The translations under genes and the position numbers were made by a program. This document shows positions 45,569 to 52,949 of a stretch of 55,543 bases of DNA, piece by piece. The notes below the pieces were generated by a model. The model was given only the letters and a program-made list of their open reading frames with translations, was not told the DNA's origin and made no database searches. The stretch is from Nitrospirota bacterium (GTDB lineage: Bacteria > Nitrospirota > UBA9217), in NCBI GenBank assembly GCA_029858565.1, contig JAOUEV010000017.1, positions 1-55,543 of the forward strand, in the 5' to 3' direction. Position 1 is the first letter of the stretch. Each line of letters starts with the position of its first letter.

Positions 45569-46432
45569 TCAGATAGCACAATCCTTGATGAATCCATTCT
45601 CTTCGCATATCGTATTGTGGTATTGAGCCAGCCATTCGTATTTGGCTCGGACATGAGTGTCTGAAATATTTTTCGACGCTGTAGTAATCGCGTCTCTGTG
45701 CCGTTGTAGCAATTTAATCGCATTTGATCGGTAGCCAATGGTCATTATTTCACTTTTTCGTTCACCTGTTGCCTGCCTATACTCTTCAATTTGCTTCATG
45801 GAAGTATGCCATCCTACTGACTGCATACATATATTCAGATAGTCGATAAAGTACTTCGGTGTCTTGCTTTTTGTCTCTGCATATTTACGGAACGTCATTG
45901 GTATCGGGTCTATATCATTGCTATAATGCTTTCTGTGTTTGTGCTTTTCAAAGTAGCCGTAAACCTGGTCAGAAAGCATCAACACCGGAACATTGGCTTC
46001 ACGTTCAAGATTATATGCATTTGCCATTGCTGGACTAATCAACAGATCGCCGTCCGCATACCACCAGCCGAAATCGATGCCTCCGCGCAAGAAATAGCCA
46101 TTGAGTACACTATTACCTTGAGCATATGCGAAGGAAGTGAATTCGCTCATTATTGAATCGAATGCCCCCTCCGTTTCGGTCATATCTGATTTTATTGGTA
46201 TAGATATGACTATACAGTCGGAAAAAGCCAACACTTCTTTCTTATATAATGCATGCATTCGTTGAATATCAATGTCAGAAGATCGATACTCGAACTCATC
46301 ACGGACTTTCCGTAGTGCTTTTTCGATTTCTTCAAGTTCTTCCTTGGAACGAACCGATCGCACTTTATCAGAAAAACCGAGCAAATCGACGAACGCGCTA
46401 ATCGTGTGGCACAGCTTTGACTCATCTATCAT
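45569..46432 (-). CDS. Class III nucleotide-cyclase-like protein (Pycsar-type candidate)
   Basis: A 287-aa protein with the core pattern of class III nucleotide cyclases: SAFVDLLGFSDKV (D16), VLAFSDCIVISIP (D72), then YFLRGGIDFGWWYADGDLLISPAMANAYNLE. The two aspartates occupy the metal-binding positions. The N-terminal VDLLGF form and RGG/AYxLE block recall the stand-alone cyclases of Pycsar defence. The substrate (cCMP, cUMP, cAMP) cannot be read from sequence, and it could also be an inactive relative. The ATG at 46432 follows GGAG and sits 13 bases after the previous stop. No cyclic-nucleotide-binding effector is recognised beside it. Confidence 0.6.
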   Translation of the reverse strand: MIDESKLCHTISAFVDLLGFSDKVRSVRSKEELEEIEKALRKVRDEFEYRSSDIDIQRMHALYKKEVLAFSDCIVISIPIKSDMTETEGAFDSIMSEFTSFAYAQGNSVLNGYFLRGGIDFGWWYADGDLLISPAMANAYNLEREANVPVLMLSDQVYGYFEKHKHRKHYSNDIDPIPMTFRKYAETKSKTPKYFIDYLNICMQSVGWHTSMKQIEEYRQATGERKSEIMTIGYRSNAIKLLQRHRDAITTASKNISDTHVRAKYEWLAQYHNTICEENGFIKDCAI

Positions 46433-46445
46433 GCCGTTCCTTCTC

Positions 46446-46787
46446 CTACAGAGCCGCAAATATTTGTCGTACGATCTTGTTTGTCATCGTATTGGAAAAA
46501 GACGCCACAACGCTTCCTTGCGTCGTTCCCTGCCGTAGCTCTACCTCGCCTGTATCATGGTTGTATGAGAGAGCGTATCTTTTCCCGGCCACCTTGAACC
46601 ACAAAACGTTCTTCATTTCACCTTCACGTACCATAATTTCAAGTGGATCATTATCCTTCCGCCATAACACACCGCCCGCTATGGCCAATGCTACTTCGTT
46701 AACATCTTGCGCGTGATGGTCTGCCCTATCAACAACGCCCTTAAGATAATCTCTCAAAAGATCAACATCAGTTATTTGCTGTGGCAT
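46446..46787 (-). CDS. 113-aa protein of unknown function in the cyclase cassette
   Basis: Not recognised. An N-terminal helical part (LLRDYLKGVVDRADHHAQDV) is followed by a beta-rich part (VLWFKVAGKRYALSYNHDTG, EVELRQGTTQGSVVASF). No membrane segment or catalytic motif is seen. The ATG at 46787 has a purine-rich GAGGGG upstream; a GTG three codons earlier is an alternative. It lies 35 bases after the HEPN-like gene and 13 before the cyclase-like gene, so the three form one unit. Confidence 0.7.
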   Translation of the reverse strand: MPQQITDVDLLRDYLKGVVDRADHHAQDVNEVALAIAGGVLWRKDNDPLEIMVREGEMKNVLWFKVAGKRYALSYNHDTGEVELRQGTTQGSVVASFSNTMTNKIVRQIFAAL

Positions 46788-46822
46788 GTGAGCCACCCCC
46801 TCACGCTTATTTTGATGCGTGT

Positions 46823-47662
46823 TTATTTTCCGGCTGCTTTTGCTGTTTTTTCTACTTTAGTTAGCAAGCGGATCGCGGCATGATACGTTGCTAAATAAAA
46901 ATGAAACATCCATGCATACCAGATGTTCTTGTCATAGTTTGATTTCTGCTTCGGATCGTGATGACGTATGGAGAAATTGTTCGCTATATCAAACAGCGCA
47001 GACTCATCCTTGCCGTCAAGCACTTTATCGAGGCCCTTGGTCTTCTTGAGCCACTCGAAGACATCCGCCATCTCCCGAACAGCTTCTTTCTTTTCTGTAA
47101 AAGACAAATGGCGATTTCGCCATTTTGTAATTGCATTTCTCACCTTGCTATCCACATTGGCTTCATCGTATGGGAGTATTTCAGCATCAAGTATGTGTTG
47201 TAGTCCTTGAGAACCAATAGCGAGGATAGTCCCGTCTTTCATCAGTTCGTATCCTGTCTTGTAATCACAAAGGAACGAGTTAGCCGTGTCTCTGAATTCT
47301 GAACGGCCGGCGTCGCTATCATAAGAACCGTAGTCTGAGTAGTTCCACCCCGAATCCGACACGAAGTCTTCCAATTTGCCCGGCTTAGACACGTGGTCAT
47401 AAAGAAACTCAAGCGCATCGAAGATATGATCCTCGGTAATTATTTCTTGCGCCCATTTCGTTATCGGAAAAGGCTGGAATGTCAATGCAATCGCAGCTTC
47501 GTGCTTTATAGAATCAGGGATGCCAGTTTCCGTAATCCCAGCCTTTTCTTTAAAATAGTCTTTGCTGCGAAAAAGCAGAAATAGATTCTGCATCTTCCAA
47601 TAAAGCTCTTCCAGAGTTAGGCTCGTCTGATTCTTTCTTGAACTATAATATCGTTTCGCCAT
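46823..47662 (-). CDS. Abi/HEPN-like protein (putative effector)
   Basis: A 279-aa soluble protein. The C-terminal part, ALFDIANNFSIRHHDPKQKS...WYAWMFHFYLATYHAAIRLL, resembles abortive-infection C-terminal/HEPN-type helices, where an Arg-His-containing loop can form an RNase site. The middle has GYELMKDGTILAIGSQGLQHIL. The N-terminus is helical. Family assignment is from pattern only. It is first in the three-gene cyclase cassette, so it is a possible effector. Confidence 0.55.
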   Translation of the reverse strand: MAKRYYSSRKNQTSLTLEELYWKMQNLFLLFRSKDYFKEKAGITETGIPDSIKHEAAIALTFQPFPITKWAQEIITEDHIFDALEFLYDHVSKPGKLEDFVSDSGWNYSDYGSYDSDAGRSEFRDTANSFLCDYKTGYELMKDGTILAIGSQGLQHILDAEILPYDEANVDSKVRNAITKWRNRHLSFTEKKEAVREMADVFEWLKKTKGLDKVLDGKDESALFDIANNFSIRHHDPKQKSNYDKNIWYAWMFHFYLATYHAAIRLLTKVEKTAKAAGK

Positions 47663-47679
47663 ACTGTGATTCCAGATTC

Positions 47680-47838
47680 CTATTGCACACTATATTCCAG
47701 ATCAGCTCTACCCGAATCCCAAGTATGAATGTAGGACAGTCCGATATGTGCTACTGACAGAATACAGACCAGCAATACGTGATACTTGTTCAGCCAGATT
47801 CTTGCATTTTGGACTACTCGCTTCATTTTATTGTCCAT
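47680..47838 (-). CDS. 52-aa single-pass membrane protein
   Basis: The ATG at 47838 has AGGAGG eight bases upstream, which is one of the strongest ribosome sites in the island. The product is MDNKMKRVVQNARIWLNKYH followed by one membrane helix (VLLVCILSVAHIGLSYI) and a short acidic tail (TWDSGRADLEYSVQ). The stop is 17 bases before the Abi/HEPN-like start. It could be a membrane-acting toxin, an anchor or a regulator of the cassette; there is no homology to decide. Confidence 0.6.
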   Translation of the reverse strand: MDNKMKRVVQNARIWLNKYHVLLVCILSVAHIGLSYIHTWDSGRADLEYSVQ

Positions 47839-47954
47839 AGTCGTTCCCTCCTGATTGTTGGTATTCGGGACCGCCCTACAGACATACTCGGTAGCCACCA
47901 GGCCATGTAGTTCGGGAATCGAGTACAACTGATCTGTTTATCCTCCTCTAATAA

Positions 47955-48470
47955 TTACAATCGAAGGTCCGTCGGATAGTGGACCGCGATCTCTGTTACC
48001 CCATGAAATGCCTTATCGCTCGACACGAGCACATCCGCCTTCAGCCTCAGTGCTACCGCCAGCACTACTGCGTCATTCGTGAGAAAGCCGTACTTCTCCT
48101 GCATCTTGAACGCGGTCTTCGTGAGGTCTTCCAGTGTGCAGGCCGCGAACCCAAGTCCAAGGTCCACGAGTGCATTGACCTTTGCCCGGTAGAGGCTCAG
48201 GCCTTTGACGACCTCTGGTTTTGACGCAAGGCGCAGTGCCGGTTTTCCCTCCGCGACGAGGCCCTTCATCATTGCCTCTGCAAGCATCAACTTGTGAGTC
48301 AACTCCTGCCACACGGTCTGCGGCAGAATGCCTGACAACTCACCCTGGGCGCAGCGCCGGATAAATCTCTGGGCCTGGACCGAAGAGCCTTGCTCCGCAT
48401 AGAGCAACACATTCGTGTCGATCACGCAGACGCTGCCGCTCGGGATATCATCGAGATTTACAGATCCCAC
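47955..48470 (-). CDS. PIN-domain toxin
   Basis: A 171-aa PIN protein. The acidic site is D18 (VCVIDTNVLLYAEQG), E55 region (TVWQELTHKLML), then FLTNDAVVLAVAL and VLVSSDKAFHGV. It overlaps the antitoxin gene by 13 bases. It is longer than typical VapC (about 130 aa) because of a helical insert at about residues 65-100. It lies between the PglZ gene and the cyclase cassette, so it may act as an addiction device holding the locus together. Confidence 0.87.
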   Translation of the reverse strand: MGSVNLDDIPSGSVCVIDTNVLLYAEQGSSVQAQRFIRRCAQGELSGILPQTVWQELTHKLMLAEAMMKGLVAEGKPALRLASKPEVVKGLSLYRAKVNALVDLGLGFAACTLEDLTKTAFKMQEKYGFLTNDAVVLAVALRLKADVLVSSDKAFHGVTEIAVHYPTDLRL

Positions 48471-48700
48471 GCATCCTCCTCAAGAACCGCCTTGAACTGC
48501 GCAGAGGTCAACTTCATCGGTCGATCGCAAAAGAGTTGATAAGCGGCATCTCGTTTTACCGGATCGGCGCCCTTGGGAGACAGATAGTTTTCGAGTGCTT
48601 CCTGGATCACATCGCTCAAGGGGCGCCCTTCATCTGCAGCTCGGCGTTTTGCCCGGCGCAGCACGTCTTCTTCCAACAGTGTTCCGACTTTCTGTTTCAT
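48458..48700 (-). CDS. Ribbon-helix-helix antitoxin
   Basis: An 80-aa protein with an N-terminal RHH DNA-binding fold (KVGTLLEEDVLRRAKRRAAD, GRPLSDVIQEALENYLS) and a C-terminal tail (LTSAQFKAVLEEDAWDL) that probably wraps the PIN toxin. It starts 12 bases after the PglZ stop, so it is likely co-transcribed with the defence genes upstream as well as autoregulated. Confidence 0.85.
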   Translation of the reverse strand: MKQKVGTLLEEDVLRRAKRRAADEGRPLSDVIQEALENYLSPKGADPVKRDAAYQLFCDRPMKLTSAQFKAVLEEDAWDL

Positions 48701-48712
48701 ACGACACCTCCG

Positions 48713-49705
48713 TTAATTCACCGGTCCCAGCACGATCCACGGCGTGAGCATTTCCATGAGCGTCAATGCACCGTGCCGATAGACGGACTGCGCGCCCGGC
48801 CCTTGTATCCTGTTGTGCCCTCGTCCTGCGATCACCGCCAGCCGCATGGCAGGATCGACCCACAGCCCATCACCTGCCTTTGGCAGCTGTTCGGTTGGTC
48901 CGAAAAAACGATAGCGCTTTCCTTCCAGAGCCCGGTCTACGTCTTTCAAACCGGGATCGCTCAAGCCGGGGCCAAGAAATATATATCCATGGTCGCTCGT
49001 TACGAGTACTTTTCGATCCGGCGGCACCGCCTGGACCGTGCGCTTCCATGCCTGCTCCAGCCCGTCCCAAATGCCGTCGAACATCGACTCATCGGTTGCG
49101 GTGCTGTCGGTGTAGCGCTGGTCCGGAAACCGGGACCAGAGAAGCATTGACTCGTCGCCGTCTCTGATCGTGTGATGATCGCTGGTCTGGCCAAAGTAGT
49201 AAAACCGGATATTCCTTTGCTTCAATTCTCCACGGCCGGTGAGCTGCGAGGGACCAATATCCTTCGGCAGGCCAAGGCCGAGACGCTCGGATATGAAATA
49301 TTCGGTCTCGCTCGGCACAGCAGCGCGGCTGCACCCGCTTTCCAGAACAGCGCGCCGGGAGTCCTTAGCCAGGGCGATTAGCCTCGGCATCTCCCGAAGC
49401 GAACAGCCGTCCAATATCACGACAGCGCTTTTCTGGTTGCGCCCGAAGAAGGAGGCGACCGTCCTTTCCGCTGACGGCGGCGCAGTCAGCTCAGCAAAAA
49501 GCGATGAAGCCGAGCTTCGTAAAGCATTTTCCCTCTCATTCACCAGTACTTCACCGCGCCGCAGATAGTCCTTAGGCGAGTTGCCCGATGCGGCAAACGC
49601 GTCCTGGGACCAAACTTCATTAAGCAGCCAGTTTTCAAGTCCCGACAGACGCGGGCCAGGCTGCGTGAGGCGCTCAATGAGGGCGCGATCCAGCGCGGCT
49701 TTCAT
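48713..49705 (-). CDS. pglZ: PglZ-domain protein (short form)
   Basis: A 330-aa alkaline-phosphatase-superfamily protein. Metal-ligand positions are visible: D99 in AVVILDGCSLREMP, D238-H239 in VLVTSDHGYIFLG, and H311 in VYRHGALTLMEMLTPWIVL, the usual PglZ ending. PglZ is the hallmark of BREX and Pgl defence. BREX type 1 PglZ is over 800 aa, so this is a short variant with only about 90 residues before the domain. It follows the DUF499 gene by 2 bases and is presumably coupled to it. Confidence 0.87.
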   Translation of the reverse strand: MKAALDRALIERLTQPGPRLSGLENWLLNEVWSQDAFAASGNSPKDYLRRGEVLVNERENALRSSASSLFAELTAPPSAERTVASFFGRNQKSAVVILDGCSLREMPRLIALAKDSRRAVLESGCSRAAVPSETEYFISERLGLGLPKDIGPSQLTGRGELKQRNIRFYYFGQTSDHHTIRDGDESMLLWSRFPDQRYTDSTATDESMFDGIWDGLEQAWKRTVQAVPPDRKVLVTSDHGYIFLGPGLSDPGLKDVDRALEGKRYRFFGPTEQLPKAGDGLWVDPAMRLAVIAGRGHNRIQGPGAQSVYRHGALTLMEMLTPWIVLGPVN

Positions 49706-49707
49706 TT

Positions 49708-52320
49708 TTATGCACCCTCCCGGTTTCTGCGGCCTTCATTCTGAAGCTCAACGCTGAAACGCGCCATGTAACTTGCCCCCGACAGGTTGGGAAGTTTTTC
49801 ACAATGCTGTTCCAATCCTGCCTTGGTCATCGGTCCAGGCACCATGATATCGAGTTGCACCCCTACATCACCGGACCCTGAAAGCGCGCCGCGATACGCG
49901 GCAGGCAGACTGGACAGGTCCTGGCCTTTATAATCCGCAAAAATGGTGAAACGCACTGTTCGGACGATCGGATCGTCCATATCAGTGAGCCGAGCGGCGG
50001 TCTGCTGACGAAGCTCGCCAAGACTGCGACAGGACGGAGTGCTTCTCTCTTCAACCGTGACCGCGGGAGTGGATGGCGGCTGTTCTCCGGGTTCCACGTC
50101 CGATTCTGCTGGCTGATCCGTGGTCGTAGCAGGTGTAGTACCGGGCTGTGACGGGCGCTCGGGCCTCTCAGCCTGTGTCTGCCAGGGTGTGCTGACCACT
50201 GCCTGATTCAGTTCAGAATCCGTAAGCGATACACGTTCACCGCAGAAATTCCCTCTCGGATGCTGTAAACCAAGAACAGGATTTCGATCCGCTGCAAGAG
50301 AACGGAGAATATCCGTTACCACGGTTACAGTAAGCGGAACAGGATAGCCTAAAGAGTTCCGATAGGCACGCTCGATCTGCTCTACCCGCTGTCCGAAGAA
50401 GACCGAAAGATTTCTCCGGAGATGTTCTTCGATCAACGAAGGCGGAAAGACCTGAGAGCGAAGATAGGTAAGCACTTCCTCCTTGCTGCCGGCCTGACCC
50501 AGATTTTCTTCCTCGAACTGCGTTTGGGAAACCTGATCGCCCCAGCGCTCGATCCTGATGTACAACAATCCCGCTGACTTTAACGTGCGTTGGATCTGCT
50601 GCACCTGCGCCCGCTCGATCTGTTCGAACTTCGTTCGGCGTTCAGCGTTAGAAGATGATGCGGCAAGCAACCGCGCAGCCTTGAGGCGCTTGGCAAGCGC
50701 CAGCAGGTCGGGATTTGTAAGATGATCCACTCTCGGGTCGCGCGGCTCAAGCAGGAGCACCTGGTTCCTGAGCTCAAGCCCCTGATAGAGAGCGAACCGT
50801 TCAGCCTGTGACAAGCGGCGAGGCGCTAAGACATATCGCTGACCGTGCCTGGAGAAGCCCTGAAGCGCTAGCTTTGTTTCTTCCAGATCGCGGTAAATGG
50901 CCGCCTGATGATTCTCCCGAAATACCTCCTGCAGCCAAAGTTGAATGACCTGCTCGCGCGCTGTGTCGTCACTGTGCCGCATAGCGTCGAGCTCGACCTT
51001 GGCGTATTCATTTTCCACTAGATCGAAAAGGAAACGGCCTTCGCGTTCGTGGAAATAGGTCCCATATCTTCTGAACGCCTCGAGACCGGCATGATACTGA
51101 TTCGGATCATCGCCGGGCTTGACAACATGCCGCACAAGCTCATCGGTCGTCATGCCGACAGCGCGACCGCCCGGAACCAGGCTCGCCAGCAGTACCGCAG
51201 ATGCAATAGCTTCCGCATACGGCTGTGCGGCAAGATCACGGTAATTGCCGGCAGCGGGATTGATCAGCGATCCGCCGGGGTCGAGATCAGAGAGACGGTC
51301 CGCGCAAACCGGATCGGTCACGCGACAATTGGATGCGGTCATCAAATAGGAACCTTCGGGAGTCGCGTCCAGCATGGCGCCGAGCAGGCCTAATGCGCTT
51401 CGTGTGCCTTGAAATCCGCCACTTTCCGTTATACGCTCAAAGACCAGTTCTATCAGATCGGGGAGGAACGGGAAGGACTCCTCCATACGACCGACGTAGC
51501 CATCGGGCACTTCCATCCCAAAGCGACGCCATGTGTTGATGTATGATTGGATAAGCGAACGTGCAGACTCCTTGTCATAGCTATCGGCGTTCTTAAACAG
51601 CCGGTGCCGAACAATGGATGCCCGATCCTGAGGTTTGCGGAAATGTAATTCTATTCTCTGCGTCCGCTTGAGCGTGGAACCTGGCTCCTTGTTGCCGTCG
51701 TAAACAGCAGCGAAGAGAGTCAAATGACTCCCCTCACGTCCTGCCTCCTCGCTCAGCATCTGGAGGAACGCTATATTCTGACTTCGCTTGGTCGAATCGG
51801 GTATAATATCAATGCCCCGTTCCAACTCATCGAGTATAAGAACCAGGTGGCAGTCCTTAATGGCAGCCCGGAAATCATCGAGGTCAGGTGCCCGCTCTGC
51901 GCTCCACTTGGCCTTGAGCCGCTGACCAATCAGCATCCAAAGCGCATCGCTCGGCATGGATTGATCGGTAAATTTATGGACGATGACTTCGGGATTCTTC
52001 GGTGGGGACCAGTCGTAACCGGCCTTCGCGGTCCAGGCTTTTGCTTCGGCAAGGCTCGCGAAGAGATGATAGCCTAAGAGAAGAGTATGAGATTTCCCGA
52101 GACCCTTGACCGCTTGGGCTAGGACTGTCCCCGGACCAGCCCCCTCTTTGAATCTCCTGCTGAGTCCCTTGAGAACCTTATGGAGGTCCTCGGAAAGATA
52201 CGTCAGCTCGAAGAACCGTTTGGCACTGCGCTCAAGACTGTCCGCAGGACCGGACCTAAGACGTTCGAGGTCGATAACACCATCTAGAGATTCTGTTGAT
52301 TCATAGCGTCGCTCTATCAT
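49708..52320 (-). CDS. DUF499-type P-loop ATPase (BrxC/PglY-like position)
   Basis: An 870-aa ATPase. Walker A is AVKGLGKSHTLLLGYHLF (K76), a Walker B-like segment is CHLVLILDELERGID, and the N-terminus (DLERLRSGPADSLERSAKRFFELTYLSEDL) is typical of DUF499. The C-terminal third includes a low-complexity Pro/Thr linker (about residues 735-785) and a small beta domain. Large ATPases of this kind accompany PglZ and DNA methylases in BREX-like loci. I use the ATG at 52320; the frame's earlier TTG is the -35 box of its promoter. The gene leads the defence operon. Confidence 0.85.
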   Translation of the reverse strand: MIERRYESTESLDGVIDLERLRSGPADSLERSAKRFFELTYLSEDLHKVLKGLSRRFKEGAGPGTVLAQAVKGLGKSHTLLLGYHLFASLAEAKAWTAKAGYDWSPPKNPEVIVHKFTDQSMPSDALWMLIGQRLKAKWSAERAPDLDDFRAAIKDCHLVLILDELERGIDIIPDSTKRSQNIAFLQMLSEEAGREGSHLTLFAAVYDGNKEPGSTLKRTQRIELHFRKPQDRASIVRHRLFKNADSYDKESARSLIQSYINTWRRFGMEVPDGYVGRMEESFPFLPDLIELVFERITESGGFQGTRSALGLLGAMLDATPEGSYLMTASNCRVTDPVCADRLSDLDPGGSLINPAAGNYRDLAAQPYAEAIASAVLLASLVPGGRAVGMTTDELVRHVVKPGDDPNQYHAGLEAFRRYGTYFHEREGRFLFDLVENEYAKVELDAMRHSDDTAREQVIQLWLQEVFRENHQAAIYRDLEETKLALQGFSRHGQRYVLAPRRLSQAERFALYQGLELRNQVLLLEPRDPRVDHLTNPDLLALAKRLKAARLLAASSSNAERRTKFEQIERAQVQQIQRTLKSAGLLYIRIERWGDQVSQTQFEEENLGQAGSKEEVLTYLRSQVFPPSLIEEHLRRNLSVFFGQRVEQIERAYRNSLGYPVPLTVTVVTDILRSLAADRNPVLGLQHPRGNFCGERVSLTDSELNQAVVSTPWQTQAERPERPSQPGTTPATTTDQPAESDVEPGEQPPSTPAVTVEERSTPSCRSLGELRQQTAARLTDMDDPIVRTVRFTIFADYKGQDLSSLPAAYRGALSGSGDVGVQLDIMVPGPMTKAGLEQHCEKLPNLSGASYMARFSVELQNEGRRNREGA

Positions 52321-52327
52321 GACTGGT

Positions 52328-52356
52328 AGAATAGCACAGAATTCTTGAAGTGTCAA
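52328..52356 (-). promoter_or_regulatory. Promoter of the defence operon, leaderless
   Basis: On the minus strand a consensus TTGACA (52356-52351), 17 bases, TATTCT (52333-52328); then 7 bases to the ATG at 52320. Transcription should begin at or within a base or two of the start codon, and no Shine-Dalgarno is present. Confidence 0.7.
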
Positions 52357-52440
52357 GAAAAATTATGCACGCAGACGGTATCGCTGGGACATTCAGGAGG
52401 GAATAATACAGAGGGTCTTGGGCTCACCCAGTTACTTATT

Positions 52441-52705
52441 GTGCTAAAATTGTGCTAAAACGTATCCGAACAGGCATAATCATCGTAATAGCCGTAATCA
52501 CCGTAAGGTCACAAACTCCTTGATTCACTGGCAAAAACGGGAAACCAGGTGATAACTCAAGGATTGTGATTTTCAGCCCTGCCCTACTGGCCGTCTTGGG
52601 GTCAGGGGTTCGATACCCCTCAGCTCCACCAAAAACAACAAATGGGTTGGCGTAAGCCAGCCCGTTTTTGTTTTTGATCAAGTGGGGATCGAACGAGAGG
52701 GTCTG
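52441..52705 (+). repeat. Attachment-site repeat, copy C with element-specific arm
   Basis: Two parts. 52441-52586 is an arm starting GTGCTAAAATTGTGCTAAAA that matches 54201-54346. 52587-52705 is the tRNA-Ala 3' half plus terminator and flank, nearly identical to 34377-34495 (T-arm base changed to GATACCCC, T tract changed to GTTTTT). It marks the right end of the first element and the left end of the second. Confidence 0.85.
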
Positions 52706-52718
52706 CGATTAGGGGACG

Positions 52719-52925
52719 TTGATACGTGAGCTGCATTTATCTCTAAGAACCAACTTCTTCGAGCCTAACCCGGGAATCGCGAGCAGGCCAGACTTCAGAA
52801 TTAATATTCTCTTCCGAATATTAGACAGTGAGATGAAAGAGGAGCTTGCGCGGATGGAGAAGGATTTGCAGCTTGGCGGTGGACCCTACTATCACTCACG
52901 AGATGAGCTGCATGAGCGTAACTGA
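52719..52925 (+). other. Possible gene remnant right of attachment copy C
   Basis: A short open frame ends in MKEELARMEKDLQLGGGPYY followed by HSRDELHERN, which has protein-like character, but the upstream part does not and no ribosome site is seen. It may be the 3' end of a truncated gene left from an integration event. The rest of 52706-52949 shows nothing. Confidence 0.25.
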
Positions 52926-52949
52926 TAAAAGCATCGTCACATCCATCTT

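Noticed and set aside
36099-52320. DISARM as the identity of the defence locus
   Set aside because: The SNF2 helicase and methylase would fit, but no DrmB (DUF1998), DrmA or DrmC (PLD) protein is seen, while PglZ and DUF499 are.
52587-52662. Second and third tRNA-Ala genes at copies C and D
   Set aside because: Only the 3' half is present; acceptor 5' strand and D arm are missing, so they are attachment-site duplicates.
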